Assembly (NCBI GenBank): GCA_022844275.1
Contig: JALHMB010000001.1
Coordinates: 953,677-1,017,676, forward strand
Length of the DNA: 64,000 bases
Reading direction: 5' to 3'
From: Hyphomicrobiaceae bacterium
GTDB lineage: Bacteria > Pseudomonadota > Alphaproteobacteria > Rhizobiales > Hyphomicrobiaceae
In this document: one piece after another, positions 47,029 to 56,480 of the stretch
Numbering within the stretch: position 1 is the first letter of the stretch
Layout: every line of letters begins with the position of its first letter
Notes under the pieces: generated by a model
Told to the model about the DNA's origin: nothing
The model's database searches: none
What the model saw: only the letters and a program-made list of their open reading frames with translations
Program-made: the position numbers and the translations under genes

Positions 47029-48816
47029 ATGGCGAGCCATGGGGGCGGCATTCCCATTGGATTGGCCAAGCTGCAGCGGCTGTTCAAAGCATTGAAAGGT
47101 GCTGTTGGCGACGGCATTGTCGGCGATGACGATATCCCTGGCTTCTCTCATTTTCTTGATGGCGGCACCGGCGTCCTCAAGCCCGATGATCGCTTCAAGG
47201 TACGCGGCAAGCTGCCAACATTCGATGAGAAGAGCCAAATGGCCCTTCAGGGCCTGATGGGCCGCCTCGGCTATCGCATGTGCGTGCCGTACAAAATTCT
47301 GGACAATCCTCGCATCCCCGCCGGCTACACGTACCTTCTGCAGCTCGTGGCGCACGATATCGTGCAGAGTTCGGTATCTGCTTCCCTCGTCGGTGACCCG
47401 AATGGTCGGGTGCGCAACAATCGGCAATATCGACTTACGCTTGATACCGTCTACGGGTCCGGGCCTGAGGTGAATGCGTTCATCTATGCTATCGATAGCG
47501 CCGCAGCACCCGTCCGCACCACTTTAAGGCTCGGTCAGATGAAATCTCATCTGTCACCATGCCCATATCGCGATATTGGGCGCGTATTGCCGGCGAACCA
47601 GACTGGCTTTGCACTCCGCAGCGGGCTCACAGATGTCCTGATCGCGGACTCGCGTAACGACGACAATGCAATCCTCTCTCAGCTCCTGACGCTCTTTCAT
47701 CTGCTCCACAATGCTTTAGTCGCCAAGATCTCGAAATTCGCGCGTGCCGGCGGAGCGAGTCCGGAGGAGGCCGCGGTTCGGGGCTTTGTGTGCGCAAAGG
47801 CCGCCGTTACCCTGATTTATCGGAACATCGTCCGGAACGATCTTATGGTGAAGGTGCTCCATCCCACTATCTATGAGGCCTATAAGGATGTGATGGATCC
47901 GCAGATGCTCGTGCATCCTCCGGATGGACGCCTCCCGCTGGAGTTTTCACATGCGGCGTTCCGCTTTGGCCATGCGATGATCCGCGACCTCTATCGGATC
48001 AACACACCGCCTGCGGAACTGCCAGGGGGGGCCGTCGACGAACTCGCAATATTCAAGGCTATGATGGTGACCTCCGGTCGCTCACCGAGTGAAATGCCGC
48101 TAGACGCCACCTGGATTGTGAAATGGTCGAACTTCTTCGATATCAACAACAGCAAGCCCAATCTCAGTCAGAAGATCAGGCCAAGCTATAATCGTGGGCT
48201 GATCAAACCCTTCCCCGCACTTGGAGCTGTCGAGGAGCCCGGACTTGCCGGGCGAGATCTCTACAGCAGCGTCCAACTCGGACTCTGGTCGGTGGATCAT
48301 CTCATCGAGCGGCTGCGTCAGACGCCCAAGTTGGGCATTCCAGCCGCAATCGAGAGCTCGCGACTGGCGCGTGACAAAGCCTTTCGCACGGAGGCCATCA
48401 AGCATTGGCTGTCGCAGGAGCGCGCCAAGTGGCGAGACGACGATGTCGACCTTATCGCTGAGGATCCCCCTCTTCTTTTCTACGTCCTGTTCGAGGCGTG
48501 GGCGGATGCAGAAGCGGCGAATGATCCCGACGAGAATAAGACAATCCAGGGTCGGCACCTTGGTATTCTAGGCTCCATCATCGTGGCCGATGTGATCTTC
48601 GGGGCGCTGACAGATCGACTTATGTATGAAGAGAGGGATAAGCCCGAGCCCGGCCCGCCCAAACTCGCCGATAGCCTCAAGAGGCTACATGAAGCATTCT
48701 TCGGTGAAGGCGAAAGCGTCTTCGGCGATGACCCGCCGCCTGAGAACATGGCGCAGCTCGTTACCTACATTGCCAATGTCGCTCGACTACAAAATGCGCA
48801 GCCACCATTTCTCTAA
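47029..48816 (+). CDS. Animal-type haem peroxidase superfamily protein
   Basis: 595 aa with no signal peptide. Peroxidase-cyclooxygenase superfamily blocks: distal histidine in YLLQLVAHDIVQSS (about residue 109), the Arg/Glu-like block in IADSRNDDNAILSQLLTLFHLLHN (about 212-235) and the proximal histidine in SHAAFRFGHAMIR. These positions bind haem and activate peroxide, giving halide or organic-substrate oxidation. Bacterial members are often secreted or linked to regulators; this one appears cytosolic or leaderless. It is followed at 33 bp by a small unknown protein, then by a convergent BTAD regulator. ATG 47029 is chosen over a TTG at 47008. Confidence 0.85.
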   Translation: MASHGGGIPIGLAKLQRLFKALKGAVGDGIVGDDDIPGFSHFLDGGTGVLKPDDRFKVRGKLPTFDEKSQMALQGLMGRLGYRMCVPYKILDNPRIPAGYTYLLQLVAHDIVQSSVSASLVGDPNGRVRNNRQYRLTLDTVYGSGPEVNAFIYAIDSAAAPVRTTLRLGQMKSHLSPCPYRDIGRVLPANQTGFALRSGLTDVLIADSRNDDNAILSQLLTLFHLLHNALVAKISKFARAGGASPEEAAVRGFVCAKAAVTLIYRNIVRNDLMVKVLHPTIYEAYKDVMDPQMLVHPPDGRLPLEFSHAAFRFGHAMIRDLYRINTPPAELPGGAVDELAIFKAMMVTSGRSPSEMPLDATWIVKWSNFFDINNSKPNLSQKIRPSYNRGLIKPFPALGAVEEPGLAGRDLYSSVQLGLWSVDHLIERLRQTPKLGIPAAIESSRLARDKAFRTEAIKHWLSQERAKWRDDDVDLIAEDPPLLFYVLFEAWADAEAANDPDENKTIQGRHLGILGSIIVADVIFGALTDRLMYEERDKPEPGPPKLADSLKRLHEAFFGEGESVFGDDPPPENMAQLVTYIANVARLQNAQPPFL

Positions 48817-48849
48817 GTTGCACGAAGGCAATTTAAGGAGGAGAAGCAA

Positions 48850-49230
48850 ATGCTGGACGACAATTCGAACTGGGTGGAGTGGGGTAAGTTGGTGGTCAAA
48901 TGGGCCGAGCAGCCCAATACGCGACCGATGAGCGTAGAAGACTTAAACAACCAGATGGCAGCAGCGGGCGTGGCGGCGAGCTTCTCGACCGAAGCATTCA
49001 AGCATTTGCACTTGTGTCAGGCTCACGATGATAGGACGCTGCAGATCTTTCTGCCGACCGCAGCGTCGGTCGCTCGGCGTCGGCAGGAGCTCGCTTTACC
49101 GAGCGGCTGGAAGGTGCCGATCTACTATCAGGAGCTGGCGAACATCGCTGCCTTCGATGTGGCCCCGGATAAGAAAGAGGACTTCATGTACTGCCGCATC
49201 GGGGAGTACTCGATCGGCCAGTGCGGCTGA
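48850..49230 (+). CDS. Small unknown protein coupled to the haem peroxidase
   Basis: 126 aa with a very strong ribosome site (AAGGAGGAG about 7 nt before the ATG). It begins MLDDNSNWVEWGKLVVKWAE and ends EYSIGQCG. No membrane helix or recognisable motif; two Cys residues (about 57 and 115) plus the penultimate one. Its close position after the peroxidase suggests a partner, immunity-like or substrate protein. I do not recognise it. Confidence 0.7.
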   Translation: MLDDNSNWVEWGKLVVKWAEQPNTRPMSVEDLNNQMAAAGVAASFSTEAFKHLHLCQAHDDRTLQIFLPTAASVARRRQELALPSGWKVPIYYQELANIAAFDVAPDKKEDFMYCRIGEYSIGQCG

Positions 49231-49244
49231 GGCTGATCGCGGCG

Positions 49245-51281
49245 TCACCAAGCATGGTGGTCCATGCCGCTGTTGGGAAGGCCAGCCCCGGAGAGCCCGT
49301 CTCGGAGGCGCTCCCAGTCACTTCGATTGGCGATCGGAAACAGGTGAAGAGCCCAGTTTGCGATCGCCGTCTTAGTGACGGGCGGCGTGCCTTGCCAAAG
49401 TGGACGCACGCGATCAACGAACCTCCGCGCCTCCTCGCGCCCCATGTCATGGTGGCCCAGGTGAAACATGGCTGCTGCAGTCCATGCGGGAAGATTTAGG
49501 ATGACATCGCTGGCCCGCCGCGCTGCCTCTATGCAGCCTTCGTAGTCGCGGCGCATGAAGCAACTGGTGGCTTCATAAGCCCAGACAGCCCGGCTCGGCA
49601 CGAGGGACAAGTCCAATGAGCGCTTAGCGAGAACTTGGGCGCGCGTCGAAGATCCTATAAACGAGTAGGCCAAGGAAGCGGAGATAGCCGTCCAGGGATC
49701 GCTGTCATTGAGGTCGCAGGCCAAGTCGAATTGCGTGGGCGCCTGATCGTACTGCTTCGCCATCATGTACGCCCAGCCGAGGCAGAGATGAGCACGTGAG
49801 TCCAACGGATCTAGGCGCACAGCCAGCCTCCCGAGCTCGATGGTCTCTTGCTCCCGCTCTCGATTGCGATAGACGCCAGGCTGAACAATGTGGATGAGAT
49901 TATTTATCTGTGCCAGGCTGCTGTAAGCAGGAGAGAAATTTGGCGCGGCGCGAATCGTGTCCCGGAACATCTGCTCGGCGCTGCTCCACTTGTCGGTCCG
50001 AAAGCCAACTATGGTGGCCTGCCCTCGCAACCAGCGATCGTACGCATCGAGCGACACGTCCGGCTGTACGGAGAGGCGGTTGAGGCGTTCCTGAGAAATG
50101 TTTACGTTCAACGCGGTTGCGATACGTCGGACGACATTCTGCTGTGTATCGAACCACCGCTCGAGCCCCAGCTCAAACGTGTGACTCCAGAGGTAGATAT
50201 CGTCATAGATTTGCTTGAGCGTCACCACCAGCTTGACCGCTGTATCGGTCTGGAAGGCAGTGGCTTGAATGTTGTACTGTGATGGGTCGGCAGGCTGTGC
50301 CGCAGTGAAGCTCGAGGCGCCTGTCGCGCGCTGCCCAGCACGATCCGTTACGTACCACTCACGAAATCTCACGAGTGAAGCTGCGAGATGGTGTCGGAAG
50401 CCGTGCACGAGATAGACGTTCTCGTCGCTCACGCCTTCGACGCTGAACGGTTCTATTATCAGGGATATCTTACCTATCTTACCTACCGGAGCGGCAACCG
50501 GCTTCGGTTGCGGTTGCTGTTTTGTCAGCGTCGATTCGAACGCACCTGACTTGATGTCCGCGACAAGCTGCTGGGTGGCAGGCGACGGCTCCATGTCGTA
50601 ATCAGCTTCGAGCAGATCCCACAAAGCTTTATAGGCCCTGAGCGCTCCGGGCAGATCTCCCGCCTCGGCACGCGCGCGCATCAGGAAGCGGCACGCCTCC
50701 TCGTGCGTGGCATCGAGGTTGAGGATTGCCTGAGCGAGCGAAATCTTGCGCGAACTGTCAAACTTCTCGTCGCGTAGCCCATTCTCCAATCCGCGAACAA
50801 TACGATCTTGCACGATCTGGCGCTTAGCGCGCAGCCAATCCTGAAACGAAGGGGCAAGATGGTCATACCCCGCGAGCAACATTTCGCTCAGGCCTGCGGT
50901 TTCGAGCAGCAACGGGTGGGCGCGATGTTCGGCTTCGGCGGCGTGAAGCACTTCGTTCAAATCGAGCTGCAACGTGCGCCGGTCGATTTCGACGGTGAAC
51001 CTTTCCGCTGCGAGCCCGTTGTACCCGCGCGCCGACAACTCCCGATTGAGCACATAAAGTGTTTGGCGAAGGGAGGCGCGCGCCTTGTTTTCCGGAGCGT
51101 CGCTCCAGAACCGCCCGATCAACTCGTCGCGCGAGCAGGCGGAGGCCTCAAGGCAAAGAAATGCCAGTAGCCCTTGGTCCTTGCGATTGCTCAGCTTGAT
51201 CTCGTGGCCAGCAAAGTGCACCCTCATTCCGCCGATGACTGACACGGAAAGGAGGGCGTTGGTGGCTGTTTTTCGGCTCAT
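49245..51281 (-). CDS. BTAD/SARP-type transcriptional regulator with TPR domain
   Basis: 678 aa from ATG 51281. Residues about 5-95 form an OmpR-like winged helix (SVIGGMRVHFAGHEIKLSNRKDQGLLAFLCL, SRDELIGRFW, ASLRQTLYVLNREL), residues about 100-245 the bacterial transcriptional activation domain (EACRFLMRARAEAGDLPGALRAYKALWDLLEADYDMEPS), then an effector region (about 270-390, VYLVHGFRHHLAASLV, LWSHTFELGLERWFD) resembling adenylate-cyclase-associated TolB-like/TPR modules, then TPR repeats to the end (PAYSSLAQINNLI, RAHLCLGWAYMMAKQYDQA). It ends 14 bp from the convergent small ORF. The haem-peroxidase unit is the obvious nearby target. Confidence 0.85.
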   Translation of the reverse strand: MSRKTATNALLSVSVIGGMRVHFAGHEIKLSNRKDQGLLAFLCLEASACSRDELIGRFWSDAPENKARASLRQTLYVLNRELSARGYNGLAAERFTVEIDRRTLQLDLNEVLHAAEAEHRAHPLLLETAGLSEMLLAGYDHLAPSFQDWLRAKRQIVQDRIVRGLENGLRDEKFDSSRKISLAQAILNLDATHEEACRFLMRARAEAGDLPGALRAYKALWDLLEADYDMEPSPATQQLVADIKSGAFESTLTKQQPQPKPVAAPVGKIGKISLIIEPFSVEGVSDENVYLVHGFRHHLAASLVRFREWYVTDRAGQRATGASSFTAAQPADPSQYNIQATAFQTDTAVKLVVTLKQIYDDIYLWSHTFELGLERWFDTQQNVVRRIATALNVNISQERLNRLSVQPDVSLDAYDRWLRGQATIVGFRTDKWSSAEQMFRDTIRAAPNFSPAYSSLAQINNLIHIVQPGVYRNREREQETIELGRLAVRLDPLDSRAHLCLGWAYMMAKQYDQAPTQFDLACDLNDSDPWTAISASLAYSFIGSSTRAQVLAKRSLDLSLVPSRAVWAYEATSCFMRRDYEGCIEAARRASDVILNLPAWTAAAMFHLGHHDMGREEARRFVDRVRPLWQGTPPVTKTAIANWALHLFPIANRSDWERLRDGLSGAGLPNSGMDHHAW

Positions 51282-51810
51282 TGGCCTATCATCGCTAAGT
51301 ACCGCATGAATACTAGCTGAGGGACATCGTTCGTCCAGGTGCCTCGCACACTCCCTCGTCATGATCATCTATCGTGGGTGAACGACTTGTACCAGAGTCT
51401 CTGCCCTCAACGACGCCGATGGAAGGGATACCAGGCGCGCCCGCACGCTTTGGCGCTGTTTGGAGCAGTGCCATGAGACGGCTCCCGATGTTCTGGTAGA
51501 GCTGAGCGGCCTGCGGTTGGCGTTCGATCCGATGCAAATGGGCGGCCGCGCCGCGTCGCACGGGGCGCCAGCCATTCATTTGGCCGCCGTAGTGGCCGTG
51601 AAATGAGCTCGGGGGCCTATTCCGGAGGATGCGCGCCCTCCGGCGCTATTTGGCGAGCCTCACCATTTAGGCCAGCAGCGCTTCGACATCGTCCGGCTCG
51701 AACAGAACCTCCGGCATGTGCTCGGCAATACTTACTAAGAGACACGCGACCAGCACGACAATTTCCCTGGTCGTCGGAGCGACAATAGCGGATACGCGAG
51801 CGCCGCCAGA
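51282..51810. other. Gap between regulator and response regulator
   Basis: About 530 bp. Short frames lack motifs. It must hold the BTAD regulator promoter and the 3' end of the response-regulator message (hairpin at 51622-51643). Confidence 0.45.
51622..51643 (-). terminator. Hairpin downstream of the response regulator
   Basis: CCGGAGG (51622-51628) pairs perfectly with CCTCCGG (51637-51643) over an 8-nt loop, about 170 bp beyond the response-regulator stop. No T-run. Confidence 0.3.
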
Positions 51811-52200
51811 TCAGCTAGCCTCGCCGACGATGGCATGGAGAGCCGCCATGAGCTCTGCCTCGGCAAACGGCTTCTGAAGGTAGGCGATCGGCCTGCTTGT
51901 TGAAGCCGTGGGGTGAGCGTATCCAGAAACGACAACCACGCGGATACCTTGTTCGCTCAGTTCGTCGATGAGGCTCCACGCCATTTCACCTTTCAAATTG
52001 ACATCGACCAGGGCTGCGAGTGGCCGTTGGTCCGCAACAAGTCGTCTGGCTTCGATTGCCGTCGCGGTCGGCCCCAATACAGTTATCTCTAGCTGCTCGA
52101 GGACTCGCTTCAGCGCGTTGGCGACTTGCCACACATCCTCAACCACGAGGATGGACACGCCCTTGAGGGCGCCAGGGTCGAACGCGGTATCAGGATGCAC
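51811..52200 (-). CDS. Stand-alone response regulator receiver protein
   Basis: About 129 aa from GTG 52200, which has GGAGGG 8 nt upstream; an ATG at 52233 further into the kinase gene lacks one. Receiver features: acidic pair in ILVVEDV, phospho-acceptor Asp in AALVDVNLKGEMAW, Thr/Ser-like switch in VVVVSGYA and Lys in YLQKPFAEAEL. No output domain. It overlaps the kinase stop, so the two form a pair; in HWE systems such single-domain regulators relay or compete for phosphoryl groups. Confidence 0.85.
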   Translation of the reverse strand: MHPDTAFDPGALKGVSILVVEDVWQVANALKRVLEQLEITVLGPTATAIEARRLVADQRPLAALVDVNLKGEMAWSLIDELSEQGIRVVVVSGYAHPTASTSRPIAYLQKPFAEAELMAALHAIVGEAS

Positions 52201-55200
52201 GACTAGAACCCTCCGCAGCTTGGTCGGCCGCAATCACCGTCGTCTTTCCCGCGCTAGCTTTGAACTGACCGATGGGTTGTGTGTCCCGTTCGTTTGGATT
52301 TCCCGAGCCATACCATTTCGAATTGTCGGCAGATCGACGGGCATTGACCACCCATCTGGCCGGAACCTCCAATCGGCAGCGCACACCTGCATGCGCATAG
52401 TCGAATTCCACCTTGCCACCAAGCTCATACGGGACGAGGTCATTGATGACGCTCGTTCCATATCCAATTTTGCTGGGAGCCCTGACGGAGGGGCCACCGG
52501 CCTCCTGCCATTCTATGACGAGCCAATCCCGCGCGGTGCCGCTAAGGTGCCAATGCCATTGCACCGATACTCGACCTTTTTGCGTGGATAGCGCGCCATA
52601 CTTCGCAGCGTTCGTGGCAAGCTCATGTAGCACCATGGCCACGGCTTGGCCGGCTTCCGCCATCAGTAGTACGTCGGGTCCATTGATGCGTGTATTGCTT
52701 TGCGTGGAATACGGTGCGAGCTGTCGGCTGAGTAGTTCGTCTAACGGCAGGCCTTGCCATCTTTGAGTGCTCAGCAGCTCATGTGTCGATGCAATAGCTC
52801 TGATGCGTGCATCGAGTGCAGCTACGAAATTTTGCATCGAGCTGCTGGTGTCGAGCGTGCTTGCAGCGACCGCCGCGACAGTAGCGAGCACGTTCTTCAC
52901 ACGATGATCGAGCTCAGCGATCAACACTCTCTGATGTACTTCTGCGCGCCGGCGATCCGTGACATCGATATTGACTCCAATCACCCGCCGCGGTCGATCT
53001 TCTTCATCGTATGATATGAAGCTGCGCGACTCGATCCAGCGCACTTCCCCGCCAGGGCGGACGACGCGATACTCGATCCCGTACTCATCCCGACGTTCGC
53101 GGAAAGCCTCAGTTCTCAGGTGCTCGAGCCAGTCCCGGTCTGCAGGATGAGCTCGGTCCCGCCATGCGCTGCGTGACGTCTCCGTCGTCCCCTCAGGCAA
53201 ACCGTGAAGGGCAGCGTACCCCTCTGTAATCTGCATTGAGTCGGATCCAACATCATAGGCGTAGCTGCCAACACCAGCAGCCTTTCCCGCAAGAGAGAGC
53301 TGCATGTTGCGTTCTTTCAGGGCCCGCTCCACGCGCTTGCGATCTGTGACATCGATATTGGCACCGACAAGCCGTGGTCCATCTCCGTCGTATGTTACGT
53401 AGCTGCGCGACTCGATCCAACGGACATCGCCATCTGGCCGGACAATTCGGTAGTCACAATGGTGATCGTGGCGCCGAGCGGCAATAGTGTCCTTAAAGCG
53501 TGCCTCGAGACGAGCGAGATCGTCCGGGTGAACTCTGGCACGCCAATCAGCTCTGCTGCATTCTTCACTGCCTTCGGGCAAGCCGTGGATTGCCGCATAG
53601 CCCGGCGAGAACTTCATCCGGCCAGGGGTGACATCGAAGGCGAATGTGCCGACGAGAGCCACCTTGCCAGCGAGGTCGAGTTGCATACTTCGCTCGGCCA
53701 AGGCCAGTTCGGCATTTTTTCGCTCACTGATGTCCAGGGTCATGTTTACAACGCCGACGATGGCGCCGCCCGCGTCGTACATGGGCGTAGGGCACGGCAG
53801 TATGGGAACGCGCGTGCCGTCCTGCCGCTTGAGGATGGCTTCCTTACTTCGCACCGAGCGTCCCTGCTTTAACGCGATTTCAGTCGGACAGACCTCGTGA
53901 GACATTGCCATGCCGTCGTTATCGTAAAAGGAAGCGATATCGCACCACTTGTCCTCACCGATTCTCGGCCTTGTCCCCCAGAGTTCGACCGCCGCTTGAT
54001 TGTAGTAGGTGACGTAACCCGCAGCATCCGTCACGTAGACAGCAGCAGGTAGTGCTTCAAGCAGCTCTTGGAATTTGCGCCCCTTCCTCTGGAGCTCACT
54101 TTCGAGTCGTTTACGCTCCGTAATATCGCGCGTAACGCCAAGCAGCTGCACGGGGCGGCCACTGGCGTCGCGGCGGACGGTGCCCTCAAGCGCGACCCAC
54201 CGCTCCAGCGTTGATCCGGCTGTTGGCGCCAAGCGGTACTCGACTTTGTAGTTGCTGCGCGCACGCCCCGAGGCTCGGAATCCATTGTCGATGTGCGCCA
54301 GATCGTCTGGATGAATACAGGATCGCGCTTCCGTGAGAGATGCGGGTGGCGCCGCTATATTGTGTCCGTGAATCTGCCGATCCCGTGCGTCGTTCTCAAA
54401 GCGGCCGGAGCACAAATCGAGTCTCCAGACGCCAAGCTCGGCGCCTTCGACAGCCAATCTCAGCTGCTCGTTGCTCTCCGCGAGCGCGGCCTCATGGTGG
54501 CGTCTCTCAGCAAACAACGCCGCTAGGATGAAGCCACACAGCGAAATAATAAGCAGTGCTGTGCGAGCTGCGTTAACGCGATCGAGATCAGGTACGCTTG
54601 GGTCTCCTAAGCGCCCGACGCCGAATGTGGCGGTCCAGACAATGACCAGCGCTATGGCGAACACACCCATCGCTGCGAACAACGGCCGGCCACGCGCAGC
54701 GAGCCAAAGCATCAGCGGCAGAATGAAGCCCAGCGGTGCAATGGCGAACCAATGGTCTGAAGATGCACTCAGCGCAATGACGCCGACTGCCACGAGCGCC
54801 ACGAGTGCCAGCGTCCCCTCCAAAACCTCACCTGCCTCCGGTAGATCTTGTGTCGTGCGGACGACGCCTACAATCAGCGGAGCTACCGTGATGCCCCCCA
54901 AGGCGTCCGAGGCAAACCAGTTGAGCCAAATGGCCAGAAGCGGCGCATCCATGCTGTGAAACAGCGCGACTCCTATCGCTCCAACGGCGCCCGACGCGGC
55001 AGCAGCGACAGAGGTGGCGGCAAAGAATGTCAGTACCTGCTGAACGCTATCGAAATTGAAATCCGACCCGAAACGCCGCCTGATCAGCCACGCCGTGAAC
55101 AGCGCTTCCCCGGCATTGGCGAATGCGAACACAATGGCACTTGCAATATTGCGATCGCCCAGCAAATTGGCCGCAACCGTCGCGGCCATTACGCTGGCCG

Positions 55201-55438
55201 CAATTGGCAAACGAGCTTTAGGTCCACAAGCAATGAGGACGCCCGAAGCGATGCCGGCGGCCGGCCAAAACACCGCGACACCGTCGGATGGTGTGAGCAG
55301 GAAAAGGCTCAGCCGAGCCGTGAGAAAGTAGCCAATTCCGACAACAATGCAGAGGGATATCGGCGCGACGAGCGGGGACGACGATAGATGTCGCCAAGAG
55401 ACAACGTCTTCCCCCCAAAGCGTGGGCTTTTGCTGCAT
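52190..55438 (-). CDS. MASE1-multi-PAS HWE histidine kinase
   Basis: 1082 aa. An integral MASE1 sensor with eight helices occupies residues about 20-305 (VAVFWPAAGIASGVLIA, FFAATSVAAAASGAVGA). Four PAS/PAC units follow: about 330-445 (LGVWRLDLCSGRFENDA), 450-575 (LPAAVYVTDAAGYVTYYN), 580-700 and 705-830 (DYRIVRPDGDVRWIESRS, EYRVVRPGGEVRWIESRS). The last 230 residues are an HWE kinase core with ELDHRVKNVLATV (His acceptor) and AMVLHELATNAAKYGAL (N-box). Units 3 and 4 look like an internal duplication. Membrane-sensing kinase with unknown signal; partner is the overlapping response regulator. Confidence 0.92.
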   Translation of the reverse strand: MQQKPTLWGEDVVSWRHLSSSPLVAPISLCIVVGIGYFLTARLSLFLLTPSDGVAVFWPAAGIASGVLIACGPKARLPIAASVMAATVAANLLGDRNIASAIVFAFANAGEALFTAWLIRRRFGSDFNFDSVQQVLTFFAATSVAAAASGAVGAIGVALFHSMDAPLLAIWLNWFASDALGGITVAPLIVGVVRTTQDLPEAGEVLEGTLALVALVAVGVIALSASSDHWFAIAPLGFILPLMLWLAARGRPLFAAMGVFAIALVIVWTATFGVGRLGDPSVPDLDRVNAARTALLIISLCGFILAALFAERRHHEAALAESNEQLRLAVEGAELGVWRLDLCSGRFENDARDRQIHGHNIAAPPASLTEARSCIHPDDLAHIDNGFRASGRARSNYKVEYRLAPTAGSTLERWVALEGTVRRDASGRPVQLLGVTRDITERKRLESELQRKGRKFQELLEALPAAVYVTDAAGYVTYYNQAAVELWGTRPRIGEDKWCDIASFYDNDGMAMSHEVCPTEIALKQGRSVRSKEAILKRQDGTRVPILPCPTPMYDAGGAIVGVVNMTLDISERKNAELALAERSMQLDLAGKVALVGTFAFDVTPGRMKFSPGYAAIHGLPEGSEECSRADWRARVHPDDLARLEARFKDTIAARRHDHHCDYRIVRPDGDVRWIESRSYVTYDGDGPRLVGANIDVTDRKRVERALKERNMQLSLAGKAAGVGSYAYDVGSDSMQITEGYAALHGLPEGTTETSRSAWRDRAHPADRDWLEHLRTEAFRERRDEYGIEYRVVRPGGEVRWIESRSFISYDEEDRPRRVIGVNIDVTDRRRAEVHQRVLIAELDHRVKNVLATVAAVAASTLDTSSSMQNFVAALDARIRAIASTHELLSTQRWQGLPLDELLSRQLAPYSTQSNTRINGPDVLLMAEAGQAVAMVLHELATNAAKYGALSTQKGRVSVQWHWHLSGTARDWLVIEWQEAGGPSVRAPSKIGYGTSVINDLVPYELGGKVEFDYAHAGVRCRLEVPARWVVNARRSADNSKWYGSGNPNERDTQPIGQFKASAGKTTVIAADQAAEGSSRAS

Positions 55439-55698
55439 TCGCTAACTTTCCCGCAATTTCGTGTATTCCCCAGTTGGGATGGTCTGCGAAGCAGGCACCC
55501 TTCACGCCTGGACGGTACAGGCGAAGCCGCTTGCCGAAATCAGGGGTAACCCTGAGTCCGCTCGGGAGTAGTCTGTAGTCCGGAGCCAAAAACTGGGCTT
55601 ACGGGGACCGATAAACAATCCCGACACCCGGAAAAGCTGGCGAGTGCGAGCGTCGGCTCCATTGCCGCGCAGCATGGCACCTGTTCGTTCACCGATGC

Positions 55699-55899
55699 TC
55701 ACCAGAACCCAGGGGTGCTCCCCCTGAGATAGTTTATGTTCTTGTCCTGGCGGCAGATTGGGCTGCTACTGGAGGCGTCCAGCCAAATTTCTGCACGCTT
55801 AGGATCGAGATGGAGCAGGGCGAGTTTAGGATGGTCCTTACCGCCTTCATACCATGCGGCCACGTACCGAGTTGAGACCATGGCCTCGTCGATGCGCAA
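55699..55899 (-). pseudogene. Pyridoxamine-phosphate-oxidase-like general stress protein, fragment
   Basis: The minus-strand frame contains YVAAWYEGGKDHPKLALLHLDPKRAEIWLDASS, which matches the C-terminal half of general stress protein 26-type flavin-binding split barrels. After DASS the sequence diverges from the expected continuation and a stop follows; the N-terminal half is not found upstream. A gene fragment. Confidence 0.4.
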
Positions 55900-56079
55900 G
55901 GCACCGAACGCCGCCCGACTCCGACTCTACCTACGTGAAGGGCACGAACAGCAGCGAAGCTCTGCCGCCAGGAAGCGCCGACAGCTCGTCGAAGAACGAA
56001 ACAGCGCCGAAAGTCGGAATAGAGGGCTAGACAAAGTGTCGGAATGAGCAGTGACGCACGCGTAACGCCCTAAATTTAT

Positions 56080-56151
56080 TGGCGCTCCCTACGGGAGGCG
56101 AACCCGTCTATTCAGATTGAAAAGCCTCCTTCACGCTAGACTTTTCAATGC
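56080..56151 (-). pseudogene. tRNA-Glu-like relic
   Basis: On the minus strand the 3' half is a good tRNA: T-stem ACGGG/CCCGT, loop TTCGCCT, acceptor AGGGAGC, discriminator G and CCA. Upstream are TCTAGCG (as in the tRNA-Glu D-arm) and CTTTTCAA (resembling a UUC anticodon loop). The 5' acceptor strand does not pair, the T-loop lacks its conserved A, and a 9-bp inverted repeat (56116-56124 with 56141-56149) has replaced part of the arm structure. It is therefore a decayed tRNA, adjacent to the repeat at 56158. Confidence 0.5.
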
Positions 56152-56157
56152 CGATTC

Positions 56158-56480
56158 CGACAGTTCGCACCAGGTACTCGCTATGGCGCATGAATAACTT
56201 AAGCCTGCTGTCGGAATCGGCGAACAGACCGGCTTTGCCACATCCTCAGGTGCAGGCTGAGGTGGCGGCGTACCATCGCGCTCCTCACGCATGTGGGCGA
56301 GGTTCCCCGCCGCCAGACCGCCGTACAGGCGCCCGCAGTACCTGATGCGGTGGCAGCCCTCGGTAGTACGTGCAGGCACCGACGTACTCATGGGGGCGAG
56401 CATCGAGGTTTTGTCCCAGTTGGTTATTCGATCCGGTAGTCCTTGACCCGCAACTTGACGCTCCTCTCGTCACGGATCAG
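56158..56480 (+). repeat. 323-bp dispersed repeat, copy 2
   Basis: Direct-orientation partner of 14503-14825; about seven mismatches by eye and no length change. It starts 6 bp after the tRNA-Glu-like relic. The flanks of both copies are unrelated, so the ends are well defined. Confidence 0.8.
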
